Program-made: the position numbers and the translations under genes | Notes under the pieces: model-generated | Seen by the model: the letters and a program-made list of their open reading frames with translations, nothing else | Told to the model about the DNA's origin: nothing | Databases searched by the model: none | Source of the DNA: Marisa cornuarietis | Taxonomy: Eukaryota; Mollusca; Gastropoda; Architaenioglossa; Ampullariidae | Length of the DNA stretch: 64,000 bases | Assembly: GCA_004794655.1 (NCBI GenBank) | Contig: SMMW01000557.1 | Coordinates: 124,001-188,000 of the forward strand | Reading direction: 5' to 3' | Shown here: in pieces, positions 38,040 to 50,200 of the stretch | Numbering within the stretch: the stretch's first letter is position 1 | Layout of the letters: each line of letters starts with the position of its first letter

Positions 38040-38630
38040 GAGCGTTAAGTATTATTAAGAATTAACTAACCTTGTTGGGGTATTTATTTATGTTGTCAAC
38101 TGAAGAATTAAATTATAAATGAAAGTGACATGCTGTTAGGGCCATGCGAAGGGAAGCATTCAGATGAAAGCAGAAATCGTGCTCGTGAAAAAATGAATAA
38201 GAAAGAATGATGAAACTTGTGGAAGCCGAACTTTTAACAGAAGAAACTCAGAAATGTACTTACGACATCTTGTCTTCACGCCAACTTTCCAATCAGCGAC
38301 GAAAACGTGGTCAGAGAGCGACTGTACAACACGTGGCCGTCGACACCCACCACCCTTTGAACCTCAGACGAGGGAATGCGTCAATTTGCAGTTGTTGTTT
38401 TTTTTTTTTTTTTTTTTTTGTCTAGTGAGCTCTTCGGCGACAGGTGGTCACGTGGTTGTACCCCCAGCCAATCAAAGGTCCTGCCTGAAATAACCAACAT
38501 ACGAGGAAAAGAAAGTAAGTTCAAGCTTCAGGCAGAAACGGTAAAGGATCTTCTGCAGGTGTAACATGGAAAACATATAGGGACTACCTGGGTAAGAGCT
38601 GATTAGAAATGGTTGCTCTTTCTCCGCTGG
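38040..38630. repeat. Dispersed duplicated segment, copy 2 (partner 3610-4280)
   Basis: Second copy of the segment. It differs by a long T-run near 38399-38419 and several deletions, yet keeps the ATG/donor block (38253-38296) and AGCCAATCAAAGGTCCT (38468-38484). On the minus strand it lies upstream of innexin A. Confidence 0.7.
38264..38268 (-). CDS. Candidate first coding exon (ATG TC) of innexin A, possibly shared with B
   Basis: On the minus strand, ACAAG-ATG-TC is followed by GTAAGTAC, a perfect donor, at 38263. There is A at -3 of the ATG. The two leftover bases TC plus the G opening the gene A exon make TCG, giving Met-Ser-Val-Ser-Met-Ile-Leu-Gly-Gly-Trp in frame. Joined to gene B exon 1 it would give Met-Ser-Ile-Asn-Ala. 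The intron to gene A would be about 5.3 kb. A block of about 43 bases covering intron start, ATG and 5' leader is almost identical in the second copy at 3.9 kb. This is inferred from phase, donor quality and conservation; no transcript is available. Confidence 0.45.
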
Positions 38631-38710
38631 TGCAACGGTTAGCGCCTGTCACCAACAACAACAGCGGCAATGACTAAGCTAGATAGGATCTGGCATAGCC
38701 ATACGTTTCA

Positions 38711-39166
38711 CTACCAAGTATAAGCTTTACAAATCCCTATACCTATCCTGCTCTACATATGTGACACGCGGATTCTGCTCGTCGAAATGGAAAGAAGAAT
38801 CCAGACATTCGGGAACAAGTGCCTGAGGAGGCTGCTCCGAATCTCATACAAAGAACATAAAACGAACGACTTTGTACGAAACAAAATTGCCATACTCAAA
38901 CGACACCAGGAACCTCTACTATCAACAGTCAGGCGACGTAAGCTGGTCTTCTTTGGACATGTGACTCGGCACGACACCTTATAGAAGACTATCCTTCAAG
39001 ATATCTTGGAGGGTAGTCGACGCCGCGGTGGCCAGAAGAAGAACTGGCTTACGAACGTCAAAGACTGGACTGGTCGTCGTGTACAGGACTTGCTGACTAT
39101 CGCCCACAATAGGCAAGATTGGCGGGCCTTGTCAGGTGCCGCGTCTATCCATGTGTTCCCCCCCCC
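38711..39166 (+). mobile_element. LINE fragment, C-terminal region of endonuclease/reverse transcriptase
   Basis: One frame carries ERRIQTFGNKCLRRLLRISY, then VRRRKLVFFGHVTRHDTL, a TAG stop (38982-38984), and GSRRRGGQKKNWLTNVKDWT with AHNRQDWRAL. This is the zinc-knuckle-free C-terminal end typical of many animal LINE polyproteins. Upstream KYKLYKSLYLS lies in another frame, so there is at least one frameshift. Not functional. Confidence 0.85.
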
Positions 39167-39207
39167 CCACCAACGACAGGTGCCGGTCAAGGGACAACTG
39201 ACTGACT

Positions 39208-39285
39208 GAACGATTAGGGCCTGTCACCAATACAGTGAGGGCTGGCTGTATTGGGTTCAGCTCTCTCTCTCTCTCTCTCTCAGTA
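39208..39285 (+). mobile_element. SINE head fragment running into a CT array
   Basis: GCCTGTCACCAATACAGTGA, then GGCTGGCTGTATTGGGTTCA and GCTCTC match the tRNA-like head of the SINE family on the plus strand. A (CT)n run follows. A shorter head piece, GGTGCAACGGTTAGCGCCTG, is at 38627-38646. Confidence 0.6.
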
Positions 39286-41174
39286 TGCCTCAAAACTGTT
39301 CTAAGGGACAGGACAGGAGGGCCACAATGTAGTTGGTGAAATGGGTTCACCGTGTTCTGGGGAATCCCCTTCGGTCGATCGTTAGACACCTATCGTTAAG
39401 CGGTAGTGATGCAGGCATCCCCCCTCCCCTATTCTACTTCATCTGGAGGAAAGCGTGACATACATGCGTGCCAAAAGCACGTTCTGTTGTTCCTCTCATG
39501 TTTCTAGCAGCATGAATGACATGAAACAAACTCGGCTGACAGAGAACACTGGAACACTGGAAGTGGGCCTACTCTCCGACACACAACCAGAACCCAGAGC
39601 CGCAACATGTCAAGCACTAACTCTCCGTCCGGTCGAGACTAGGGATATTTCTGGAACTTTCGTAATACTGTTTTTGTCTTGTATTCACCGTAATGTGAAT
39701 GGAGTGCTACACAAATTTCAGAGAGGACTTTCTTTCATTTGTCTGCTCATGCGATTTGGTTTGCCAACTAGAAGCTTTTATTGAACAACTGAAGCCTGAC
39801 ACTTGTAGTGATTTTATAGCACGCAGACCAACAGCAACTAAACTGTCAGACGCAGGGAGGCTATCGGGAGGAGTGTTAGGTCTCATCAAATCCGCTTTAT
39901 GCACCATATGAAAATCTGATAACTTCCAAATTTGTGTTATTTAAAGAGCAGTATTAGGATGAAAGAAGGTGTATTATATGTATGTGAATATATCTCGCCA
40001 CAAGACTCTAAGCATTACTCCTAACATAGTCCAGACAGCGCTAGTCCTTCTTACCCTCCCCCCTGCCGGTCTTGCTACTTTTCTCCCCATCTTTCTCTGC
40101 AGAATCGCTATATTGTCTGTTCCAGTTACTTAGGTGCCTTCTTGTGTTTTCTATATTTGTTTTCTGTTTGTCGTCAGTACTGTCACTTATTCTTCCCTCC
40201 CTCGTGTTCTATTCATCTAGTCCATGTCTCTTCGCCGTATAAGTGCTAAGAGCATGCTCTCTATGTGTGAATATGCGCTATAAAAATCTTCATTATTATT
40301 TATTATAATTTATTATTATGCTTTCGCGGAAAGTGATAGTGGCGGTATTGCATCACTGGAGATTTGTATGGTTGATTATGGTCTCGCAGGTGACGACCTG
40401 ACTTCTATGTCTGTGGTGATGGTCATAAAGCCAATACCTCGTGAGCCTATTAAGACTGGTCTTGATACCCTTCATAAAATTGGACCTGACAGCACAACAG
40501 ACGCTCCCAAGATGGTACACTGAACGGGTCTGGGAAATCTTTATTGAACATGTGCGTTAAATCTGCGTACTTTAAACGGTAGGTGTCATGGCTACTCATA
40601 TATTGGCGAGTTTGGTGTAGTTGATTACTTTTTAATATCAGGGATCTTTTTTGCAAGTATATTGGCTAACAGTACCTTTACTGTTCATGATCACGAGAGT
40701 GATTACATCCGGTAGTTCTGTTAGCTATGTTCCGTAACAGGCATTCTCTGCAGACAGGAGACAGAATAATACGTCACATGAACGATTTTATTTAAACAAA
40801 AATAAACCGCTAGACTGGGAAAGTCGGCATTTGGCTGTCGATATTTGGCATGTTTCTCAGTGCTGACCGTCACATCAGGCAGTCGCACCTCATGAGCACG
40901 GTTGTGGGAGCTTCGGTAGCTGCCGGTCCGTCAGTCATCGTTAAGGCAATATCACTACACGGCTTTAAACCCCACCACCTATCTTCTCCTCTCTCTCCAT
41001 CCAAGAATCACGTAAGCTAACGTCACTTAACGAACCACGGAAGGAGGGACCGCGTGGGGCGTTTTCCACGACTCGTTCTTTCACTGAAGGTGGTTGACTT
41101 GTTAAAAGGCTTCGGTATTTGCCGAAAATTTGTACAAAAAGTTCTGAATGGGGACGACTGGTGAACCCGGGCAG
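39286..41174. other. No gene recognised; repeat tails
   Basis: AATATGCGCTATAAAAATCT followed by ATTATTATT at about 40270-40320 looks like the 3' tail of a LINE or SINE. A similar GCGCTATATAAAT tail is at 60769. No exon supported. Confidence 0.5.
40755..40890. repeat. Dispersed repeat, copy 2 (partner 22085-22250)
   Basis: Second copy of the unclassified repeat, ending GCTGACCGTCACATCAGGCA. No inverted termini or poly(A) tail was seen in either copy. Confidence 0.65.
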
Positions 41175-41230
41175 AATGGGGTGGGTTTTCGGTGTTTTAC
41201 GCCGAGCCAGCAGCTAAGGACATATTACAG
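41175..41230 (-). mobile_element. SINE 3' tail fragment
   Basis: Contains CGGTGTTTTACGCCGAGCCA and AGCAGCTAAGG, matching the 3' end of the SINE family at 35881 and 59148. The head is missing. Confidence 0.6.
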
Positions 41231-41615
41231 AAAAAGAAACTGGCCCTATAAATTGGCGAGAAGGGGAAATCGCTGTACACGTGGGAAAGTCCCGAATGTA
41301 ACAAGTGGCCAGCAGTCGACATCGGAGGTGACGTCAACTGAAGGAGCACGCCTTTCCGTTGTGCACAAGGCCTTATTGACAGTACAGCGACTTATGCCAC
41401 TTGGGGTATTCCCCATCATCCCACCAGTATCACGTGACTTCAGACATGGACAGGCATGCTTTTGTGCTCGTGTGGCACACGCACAATGTGACCAAAGAAG
41501 ATGAAAGAGTAGTTTGAGCTTGCGATATTGCTGCACATTGTATACACGGTAGACTGGTGTATATTTTACACTCTATACATTGGAGTACAGATTACACTCA
41601 GTGCATTAATAAATA

Positions 41616-41994
41616 CCGTAAATTTCGGACTATCAGCCGCGACATTTTACTCTAGCTACCCTAAGGCGATGCGGCTTGTTTGCGGATTTTTTAGATTCCG
41701 ATTAATTTTTGAATGAGCGCCATGTTAAAGTGTTCGCTATTAAACTTGTTACAGTGTTAACCGTTCACAATTTTAAATCAAAGCCGTGTACAGTTGAAGC
41801 ATTCAGATCAGTTGCTGAAGCACACCCCTTCATCATGCCGAAAAGGAGACTAAATGATTACGATGCAGCTTTCAAGTTGTATATATTTACGGCTTATAAA
41901 CCAGTGCAGCTTATTTGTTGAAAAGGTAGGGATTTTTTTAAATTTAGTGAGTGGGGCTTACATACAGGGTCGCTCAGTAGACCGAAATTTACGG
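41616..41994 (+). mobile_element. Pogo-like (Tc1/mariner superfamily) MITE
   Basis: Perfect 13-bp terminal inverted repeats CCGTAAATTTCGG and CCGAAATTTACGG, flanked by TA on both sides. An internal plus-strand frame begins MPKRRLNDYDAAFKL, like the N-terminal DNA-binding start of pogo-type transposases, and is cut off after about 20 residues. This suggests an internally deleted derivative. Length is 379 bp. Confidence 0.75.
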
Positions 41995-43081
41995 TAGTTA
42001 ATACTCGGTTACTAAAGTAGTTTTCACTCGGTGCACTGAGGAATAATTTGTACTCGGTGTATTGATGTATATATTTGCTAGAGCACTTCGTGGGATCCGA
42101 TCTCCACCACCCGCTTAAACACATCAGTACATGTTGGTTAAGACGAGGAGGCACAGAAAACGGCTTTTTACGTGGACGAGATCCGAAAGTTTGGACAGTG
42201 GCCAACGGTCATCGGGTGATCGTGCTTTTGGCACTTGCACAGAAGCTTCGATCGGTAGATAGCGCGTACATCTGGTAGAGATGCTGCTTACTTCACATGC
42301 TGCTATAAAGATCAAACGTTCGACCAAGTGTGTCAAATTTTGTGATAGTAATGCACAAAAAAAACTTGGTCAAACGTGGCAAAGATTTTCATGATTAAAT
42401 GAAATGATTAGATCAAAAAACTTGGTCACACGTTGGTCCATATTTGTCCGGTTAATAATGGCCTTAAAATGGGGTCCCTCAACTAGTGCACCCCCCCCCA
42501 GCCTAACGTCTTTGTGATGCAACACTTGGCGCAGTCTGTGAGCAAGGATTATGTCGGTAACACAACAAAAAATAAAGCTTGCAGTAACTTGGAAATGCTT
42601 CACTGACCTCACGTCGCGCTCTGTGATGGCTTCCTTGCCTCTGTTGCCGCGTCAAGTCGCGTCGTGGCTACAGTTATGAACAGTTTGGGCCCAGTTTCAG
42701 TTTCAAGACAGTTCTGAAAAGGAAACATGTCGTTTCTGTGTTTTTAAATACATTAAAATATCACAGCTATTTTGGAAATGACATGGAGTTTTATTTTTTT
42801 TAATTGGCTCGTCATTACAAAGCGTCACTTACAGAAAAGCAAAACGATTTTTATCTATAAATGAAAGCAACGAAGCTTCGATCTGTCCACCAGTTTAGTT
42901 CTAATTATCTCTTCGATGTCGCTACTCTCGACATTGCCACAGCAACGCAAGCAACAATTATCTCTCCACCAATACAGGTAGCTGGATGTAAACCCGTACA
43001 GGTCGCAGGTGCCCAGTACAGGTAACGGTGTCGTCACAAGACAGAAATCACGCTAAGCAGCGCGCGCAAACACACACATAC

Positions 43082-43104
43082 AGAGAGAGAGAGAGAGAGA
43101 GAGA
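43082..43104. repeat. (GA)n microsatellite
   Basis: About 11 GA units. Confidence 0.9.
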
Positions 43105-46100
43105 AGCGAGGTCCAAGACTGTCACGGAAAGCGAGATTTAATTATCTAGTAATTAGGGAGAGAGATGAGTGGAGCATCGTAACGTTACAACGACTCACTG
43201 GTCGCGCGATAATCTGTCCCCACCCCGGCTCACTCTCCCTAAAGAGGCACTGAAACCATGCATCAGCCGGAACTGCTAGCCTCTGGCTCAGTGACGTCTT
43301 CATGTTTCTAAGTAAAAGCATACAAGGACACCATGCGTTCACAGCAGGTTGACGATTGTGATCTGTTAAGTGTCACGAAGGTGCAGTCACTTGATTCCAT
43401 TTAAAAGGCACCATACCAGCCCTCCCCGTGTTTTTACAGGATACAAAGTTGATGACGCAATCTTTCAGAAATCAGGGAGGTCGTATGGAAAGCTTCCTTT
43501 TCTCGCCTCCCCTAACCTTTTTCATTCTTAGTGTGACTTTTTCTCCAACATGACCTAATTGCTCACATGGAGAGTGGAAATAGTAGAAGCGCACTTCTAA
43601 GTTTTTTTTAAAGTTTTAATCACTATTGCCAAATTATTATCCTGTATTCGCCACTCAGAATGAAACTGGGCCAAGAAACTTTTTATAAAGCCACTTAATA
43701 AGAAGTAATAAACCGACAAGTACTTTCAGAGACTTGAACCCTCATATAGGGACAAGTGGAGAGTAAAGGTGCAGCTCACCTCAGATCCTTGAATCGCAAC
43801 ATACATACCCTTTAAGTGACTCTCGTAACCTCCTACGTAAAGGAGCCTGCTGATTGGACAGTTCACTTCAATGATCTCTCTACAGTTTGGTCTTCGACCC
43901 ACGTCAGAGCTAGTTGACAGCGTACACCCATCTACGAGTCACAAGGCCATTATAAAAATTATCTCAATGACACAGCCGAGGCTGGGGTGGTGGGGGCAGG
44001 TTGAGCAAGCGCACGTGCGCGCGTGTGTGTGCGCGTGTGTGAAAGAGTAGATCTGTCATCGCAGGTGCAGGACATGCGTGAGGTTCGAGCAACAAGTCAT
44101 ACGGGGGGAAGGGGAAGGGGCTTGATAGCAGACTACACTCCTGGCAGCCCATCCAAGCAGTTGCCTTTAGCGGAGGTCCTGTTGGTGGTTTTTAGACGGC
44201 TTTCGGACGGGCTTCCCTAAGATTCGAAGAAGTCCAGAGCGCCATGATGAAAAGAAAGTCGACCATATCACCGTTTATAAACTTACATTAATACCCACTA
44301 AATGCATGACAGAGCTCGGGCAGCCATGCAATGACAGGAAATCACTGCCAGTCATGTGCGTGATTTCCGACGAGAAGGCCACGGAGTTTCGTTAGGAATA
44401 CTCAAGTAAATACACTTTGTCGTGCCATCCGGCAAAAATTCTTAGACTATGGTTTCGATAAGCTGACAGGTCTCTTTATCCCATTGTAGCTTTTGCTGTC
44501 ACACGCCGCCTTTCTACGTGCTTTTTCGTACAGAGGTCATCTTAATCATCATTTATTAATATTTTAAGTATTTCTTGGGGGAAGGGTCGTTGTTGTTATT
44601 TTGCCTTATAGGTAAACTTAATTTACTGACTCGTTTAAACATCACGCCGTTGTTTAAAAAATCGGTCCTGTTGTCAGGTTTTGTCAAATGCACGTTTTTC
44701 CAGTTCGTCGACAACTGAGACACATGCGCTTTGTCAGGAAAGCGTGGAAACAATGGGACAGCCGTAAACTCAAGTCCTTGATGAATAAATCGAAAGGAGT
44801 TTACATCAGAATCTTCAAGGGAAACAGATGCCGGGCAATGCTTTCAGTGTTTGTTCGTTCGCCGCTAGATTACTAGCATTGACCAATAATAACCAGAACT
44901 CCGTATATTTGCCAAAAGTTACCACCCACATGGCTCCTACTCATGCTGAAATTAGTAGACTCTAATTTGGCTGTATTAAAAAAAAAAGTCGCGCGAGATG
45001 AGATATTTAACTGTGATTTCACTACTATGGTAGGCCGAAACGGAGCAAAATTCGAGAATTAAGCGGTTAGCGGGGTTTTTTTTTAATTAAAAAGCGTTGT
45101 AACTGCTGTCTCAAATATCCTTTGTAATCTTTAATTTATGTTTAACATCCGGCAATATATATCTAAAAGAAGTTCATCTTAGTATTTGAAATAGAAGACA
45201 ACTTACGACAGCTACTGATTATAGACGACTATAAATCAGTGGCGGCTGTCGAACCAATCCAGAGACAATCTATTGTGTCTGAGCAATCAGCAATCAGGGC
45301 ATGAGAGCTCTCGCAGTTCCCTCGGAACGCATGAAGCGGCCCCTCACCCTCTGTTAAAATTATTTAGTGAAACTAAAAGGTTGTAAATACTCTTGGGATT
45401 AACAAAGTTGAGAAGTTATAACGACACTTCTAGACATAATTAATGCAATGGATGATCGCTAAGTGTCAGCATCTGTTCATCTGATTCAAACTGAAAAGCG
45501 ACATGACGCACTTCTCACTGGAAAAACGATATTTTATGGAGGTCATAAAAGAGGTCGCAACCACTGGGCTTTGCTGAGTCCAACGAACATTTATTTAACC
45601 GCCCACCCTCCTTCATGATTTTTGCACTGTGTCTTGGTTTAGTCGACATTGGGAGGATGAAGACTCAGTAACTGGTGCTCGCAAACGTCTTAAACAAAGA
45701 ACAGAAAGGTGGTAGGGTCTTCATAAATACCTAGGAAGTAAATATACTTCGTACGCTCCAAATATTTCAAATGAAATGTTGCTCACAATTAAATGTCTAT
45801 ATAGGTTTCATACTGAAGAATTCTCTTGACATTAGAATTTTTTCCAAATTTTAACAGGTACTTTGTCCGAAATCTCTTTCATTTTGGCTTTGCTAATTAC
45901 TGCAGCGACTGCAAATGCACTTTGAATTATAAGAAATGACTTATTCTTTCTTGCGGGAGAACACTTTATTGTGATTCAAAATGTTTTGTTGGTAAATGTT
46001 TTTATTCAATGCCTTAGATTGTGTTTTAATGAGAAATATATGAGTGCCTTCGATGTTTTAATATACAAAAATGAATTATTCGCGAAATTTTTAAAAATTC

Positions 46101-47350
46101 ATTTAAAATCCAACTTTGATCCAATTTGGAAAATTTTAAGTGATTTAAAATTTTCAGAGAACACTCTTTCTAGTGATTTAGTATTATTCTCTAGATTTAA
46201 AAGTTAACATTCGTTGGTCTAACCTAGTATCACATAAACAAGTTTCTGATCTAAGAGACGTTTTCACGAAATTTCAACCTTCATGAAACGGTTCGTTGTA
46301 GTAGGGGTTTCAAGTGACTTACTTTCGTGATCATCTGCTTCAAAAAAGCCTATGCCAGGCTCTCGAAACCAACACGAGTTTCAGTTGGAGTTATCATCTA
46401 GATTTCGCCCCTAAAGCCTGCGCTTGCCAGTCATGTTGCGAGGTTGTTACAAGAAGAATGATGCAACACGCTTAACATAGATCTATTTTTCTCTAAAAAT
46501 TGCCAACCGATAGTTTCTTTTCTAATCCTGCTAAAACCAGACTTTGTATTTGCAAGGACGACATCTACATATCTTGAAAAAAAACTGGAGGAGGGAGAAG
46601 GCTGAGGCTTATAGCAGACAGTAGTCCGCAAAGAAACACCCACATCTCCAACAGAGCGCGAAAATCTGGCGCGCAATCTTGTGGGACAAAACTTCTGTCT
46701 GATGTCTCGACCCCCAGACGGGATTATGAACTAACTAGATGACAATAGTAGATACTTATCTTGATTTCACAAAGCCAAAAGATTATCTTTTGAATGTCAC
46801 TGATGCAAAATCTTTTACTTTCAAGCTACTCACTCACCTGCCTGTGGACGACTTCTGGCCCTTGACACCAAGAGTTGTCTCGTCAAGGGAGACAACGCAA
46901 GTCTCTCGTAGCTTACAGGATGTAATGTTAACACATTCGGTGATAATGTAACCCTCAACGTCGACTGGCTCTACTTTTATTGCAGCCTGCGTCACAAGCA
47001 TCACAGAAAATGGGCTGGGTCTATCATAATTAGTTAATGCAATGTACCAGAAGGCGCGGATATTCTGAGTAATGGTAGAATAAAAGAAGTATTGTCAAAA
47101 TAAACAAAGCCTGTTAGTAAGCAGTCATTTTCACGCGATGCAAACGGTAACGGAACAAGCAGTCAGCGGCCTATTCATACGCTAGGTGGGTGGGCATGCC
47201 GGGTTCCAGGCAGATTTCTTTGTAAGAAATTATAAGAACACCATATTTTCACCACTTCTGGAACTGTTACACCAAACATAATTTCAAAGAGAACAGAGAA
47301 AGAGAGAGAGATATAAATAATGTCCCAACTGTGAGGTCCATGAAAACGCA

Positions 47351-47478
47351 CTTGAAGGCCGTTCTCAACCGAACAAATATGGACAAAAGTTTGAGTAAGG
47401 TTCACAGAGTTTTTACATGAAGGATAAATAAAAACTTATTCAGACATTCGTCCCTATTTGTCAGTTAATAACGGCCTT
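47351..47478. repeat. Imperfect inverted repeat, arms of about 48 bp
   Basis: The left arm (47351-47400) contains GAAGGCCGTTCTCAACCGAA then CAAATATGGACAAA. The right arm (47430-47478), read in reverse, contains GAAGGCCGTTATTAACTGAC then AAATAGGGAC. A related single arm with CCATATTTGTCCGGTTAATA lies at 42438-42470. It may be the ends of a small foldback or MITE family. Confidence 0.6.
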
Positions 47479-48016
47479 CAGACGATCATAAGAAAATTTC
47501 AGTTCCCTGGAAAATATAAAATAACGCGAATAATAAAGTAAGAACCGCAAGGGTTTTACTCGTTCTTTTTGCGTTCTTTCTGTAATACAGGGAATCTAGT
47601 ACTCAAGTTGAAATAGTCATTGTGACCAATTGGTTCTGACAACACACTGGGAATAGATAGTCACGGTAAATAGCATGCATTTTCAACCCCATAATTCGAA
47701 CCAGTTCATGACTTTCGGCAGCGTTGTCACCCCCTCACAATGATTTTCGCTTGTTTAAAGTCTAACGAAGCAACTTTTGTTTCTGTCGGCGAAAGTGATC
47801 ATCGTTCAGTTGCGATGTTGTTTTTTAATTGTCTTATGTTTCAATTCCATTGAGTTTTTTATATTATTATCTGCTTTACTGTCAGAAGTAATATATGCCT
47901 ACACTTGCATCTATGTCCGTAGGTCTTGCGAGTTGGTCAGATGCCAACATCTACTGTGACGTTACGGTCAGTCCATAGGCATATACACCTGCACATGCAC
48001 ATGCAGATGCGCTCTC

Positions 48017-48215
48017 TCTTTCTCTTTCTCTCTCTCACACACACACCATGCATACACACGCATACGCTCTCACATACATATATAAGCACACGCACAGGCA
48101 AAAATATATACACACTCGCACACATAAATTCATAGACACACACACACACACACACTCGCTAAAACTCACCGTCGCGGTCGCAAGCACGCACACACACACA
48201 CACACACACGTACGG
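48017..48215. repeat. CT/CA-rich repeat region
   Basis: Interrupted CT and CA tracts, including (CA)10 near 48135-48155 and (CA)12 near 48186-48210. Confidence 0.9.
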
Positions 48216-48289
48216 GTTAAAATCGTTGTGATTTTACTAGTAAACAAAATATTGTGGTGTTGGGAGTGTTAGGGAGAGGTAACATCTCT

Positions 48290-50200
48290 CGAATGGAAGC
48301 TTGTCGTGCTCACTGGAACAGCTCACATGTGACTGCTCCTCACCTGGCATCCAGCTCTCATAAGCGACTCCTCGATCGTAGCTGTTTGCGTGCAAAAGCG
48401 GCTACACCCATGGCTACGCCTTCGACAGGCCGCCGAAAGCTCATTTTATCAAAGAAATCAAAGTTCAAAAACTTGCAGGCACAGGTAAAAAAGGAACTGA
48501 GATAAATGCATAATTGGTTAGGGAAGGGGGAGCTGAGGAATTCCAGCTCTACTCCGAAACCCCCATCAAGGCAGTTCTTCGATGCACTTAAGCAAGTCCA
48601 TGGTCTAACAAGACAGGGCTCCCTCTCCTTTCTAACCTCTAATAGATCAAACCTGATCAAAAACCTGAAAGAATTCAGGAAACTATGAGCTGAACACTTT
48701 TCCTCGTTGCTCAACCAGCCTTTAATAGCTGATTTAACGGCGCTCCATCAGCTCCCCCAACAGCCTGTCCTAGAAGAACTAGATACACAACTACAAGGAG
48801 ATATCGCTACTTTCTGTAGCTGGCAAGATCTTCGCTCCTACGCTTCTAAATAGACTCATCAGAATCTCAGAAAGGAACCTCCCAGAGTTACAATGTGGTT
48901 TTTGACCAGCACGCAGTACTGTGTACATGATATTTGCTATGAGACATGTACATGAGAAATTTACCTGGCAGAACAAAGACATATACACCGTCTTCATAGA
49001 CCTGACGAAGGCTTTCGACACTGTCAACAGAAAGGCCCGCTGGGCTATGCTGTAAAAATATCCATCTCCACCAAAGTTTGTAAAGATGATATGGTTGCTC
49101 CGCGATTATATGACAGGTCAGGTCATCTGTAGCAATGACATCTAAGAACCATTCGCCAACACGAACAACGTGAAACATTGACCTGTTCTTGCCCTCGTTC
49201 TGTTTAACCCTTTCTTCATTTGCATGCTTTCACACGCCGTCCAGAATATCCATGATGGTATCAACATTAGATACGTCTAGACGGCTCGCTATTCGATCTT
49301 GGGCATCTAAATGTAAAGTCAAAGTGCCTCCACAAACTCATACAGGAAGCCCTTTTGCCTACTACTGTTCCTTCCTGGCCTACAAGAACAAAGACTTTCA
49401 GCTGATGCTCGACAGTTTTTCTGAGACACCCAAAGTTTTTGAACTTATTATCAGCCTTGTTTGCGTTCAGCTCCCGACTTTGCTAGAGTTCACTTCAGCA
49501 TCAACATCGATGGCACAATCCTCAAAAACCCTGGCAGCTTTAAATATTTGGGAAGCATCATCTTGAGTGATGGATCACTGGACAAGATTGTCTTCCGGAT
49601 CAGCAAGGTGGGTCAGGCACAGGTGAGACTACACAACAAGGTGCTCATTCCGCACATCAAACTTAGCACGCGACTGAAAGTGTACAAAGCCGTTGTCTAA
49701 CTTTCCTCCTTTTCTGTTGTAAGACCTGGACACTGTGCCACAGGCATATTAAACAGCTGGAAAACTTTCACATTCGAGCCCTTTACTCCATTCCTGGCAT
49801 TCGGATAGCAGGACAGAGCTACCAGCCTGGAAGTCCCAGATAGGGCAGACTGTACCAGCATCAACGTCATACTGATCAAAGTCCAACTTTGGACATTGGA
49901 CGGATCATGTCATCGGGAAAGGTCATCTCATCCCTCATCAACTGCTGTACGGTGAGCAAGAGGATGGCTAGAGGAAGCAAAGTCGTCCCCGCAGACTTTA
50001 CAAGAACCTCCAGCTGTGCAACACTAAACCTAAAGAACCGAAAACAACAGAAGTCTATGGCGTAGGCTGATCTATTTAACCCCCATAAACTTTGAGGCCA
50101 ACCGGCAACAGAGATTTGTTGATGCACGGGAACAACGTCACGGAGTACACCCAGCAGTCATCACGACAACAAAGTTTTAGTGGCCCATCCGTGTCAAAAT
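48290..50200 (+). mobile_element. Decayed LINE with reverse transcriptase motifs
   Basis: In order: SKFKNLQAQVKKELR, FFDALKQVHGLTRQG, AEHFSSLLNQP, the RT motif YTVFIDLTKAFDTVNRKA near 48985-49030, then NPGSFKYLGSIILSDGSLDK and LSTRLKVYKAVV. The pieces lie in different frames and contain many stops. No intact YADD box is visible. It is related to the 38.7 kb fragment by general LINE layout; the clade is not assigned. Confidence 0.85.

Larger units (their letters stand above)
32946..38263 (-). other. Proposed intron 1 of innexin A
   Basis: If the exon at 38268 is used, this is a 5.3 kb GT-AG intron holding the hAT MITE, the Jockey-like LINE and its nested SINE. Otherwise it is plain intergenic sequence. 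Confidence 0.4.
41997..48016. other. No gene recognised
   Basis: AT-rich with scattered chance frames. A 78-codon AT-rich plus frame at 45971-46207 has no recognisable motif. The inverted-repeat family at 42.4 and 47.4 kb is the only structure seen. Confidence 0.5.
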
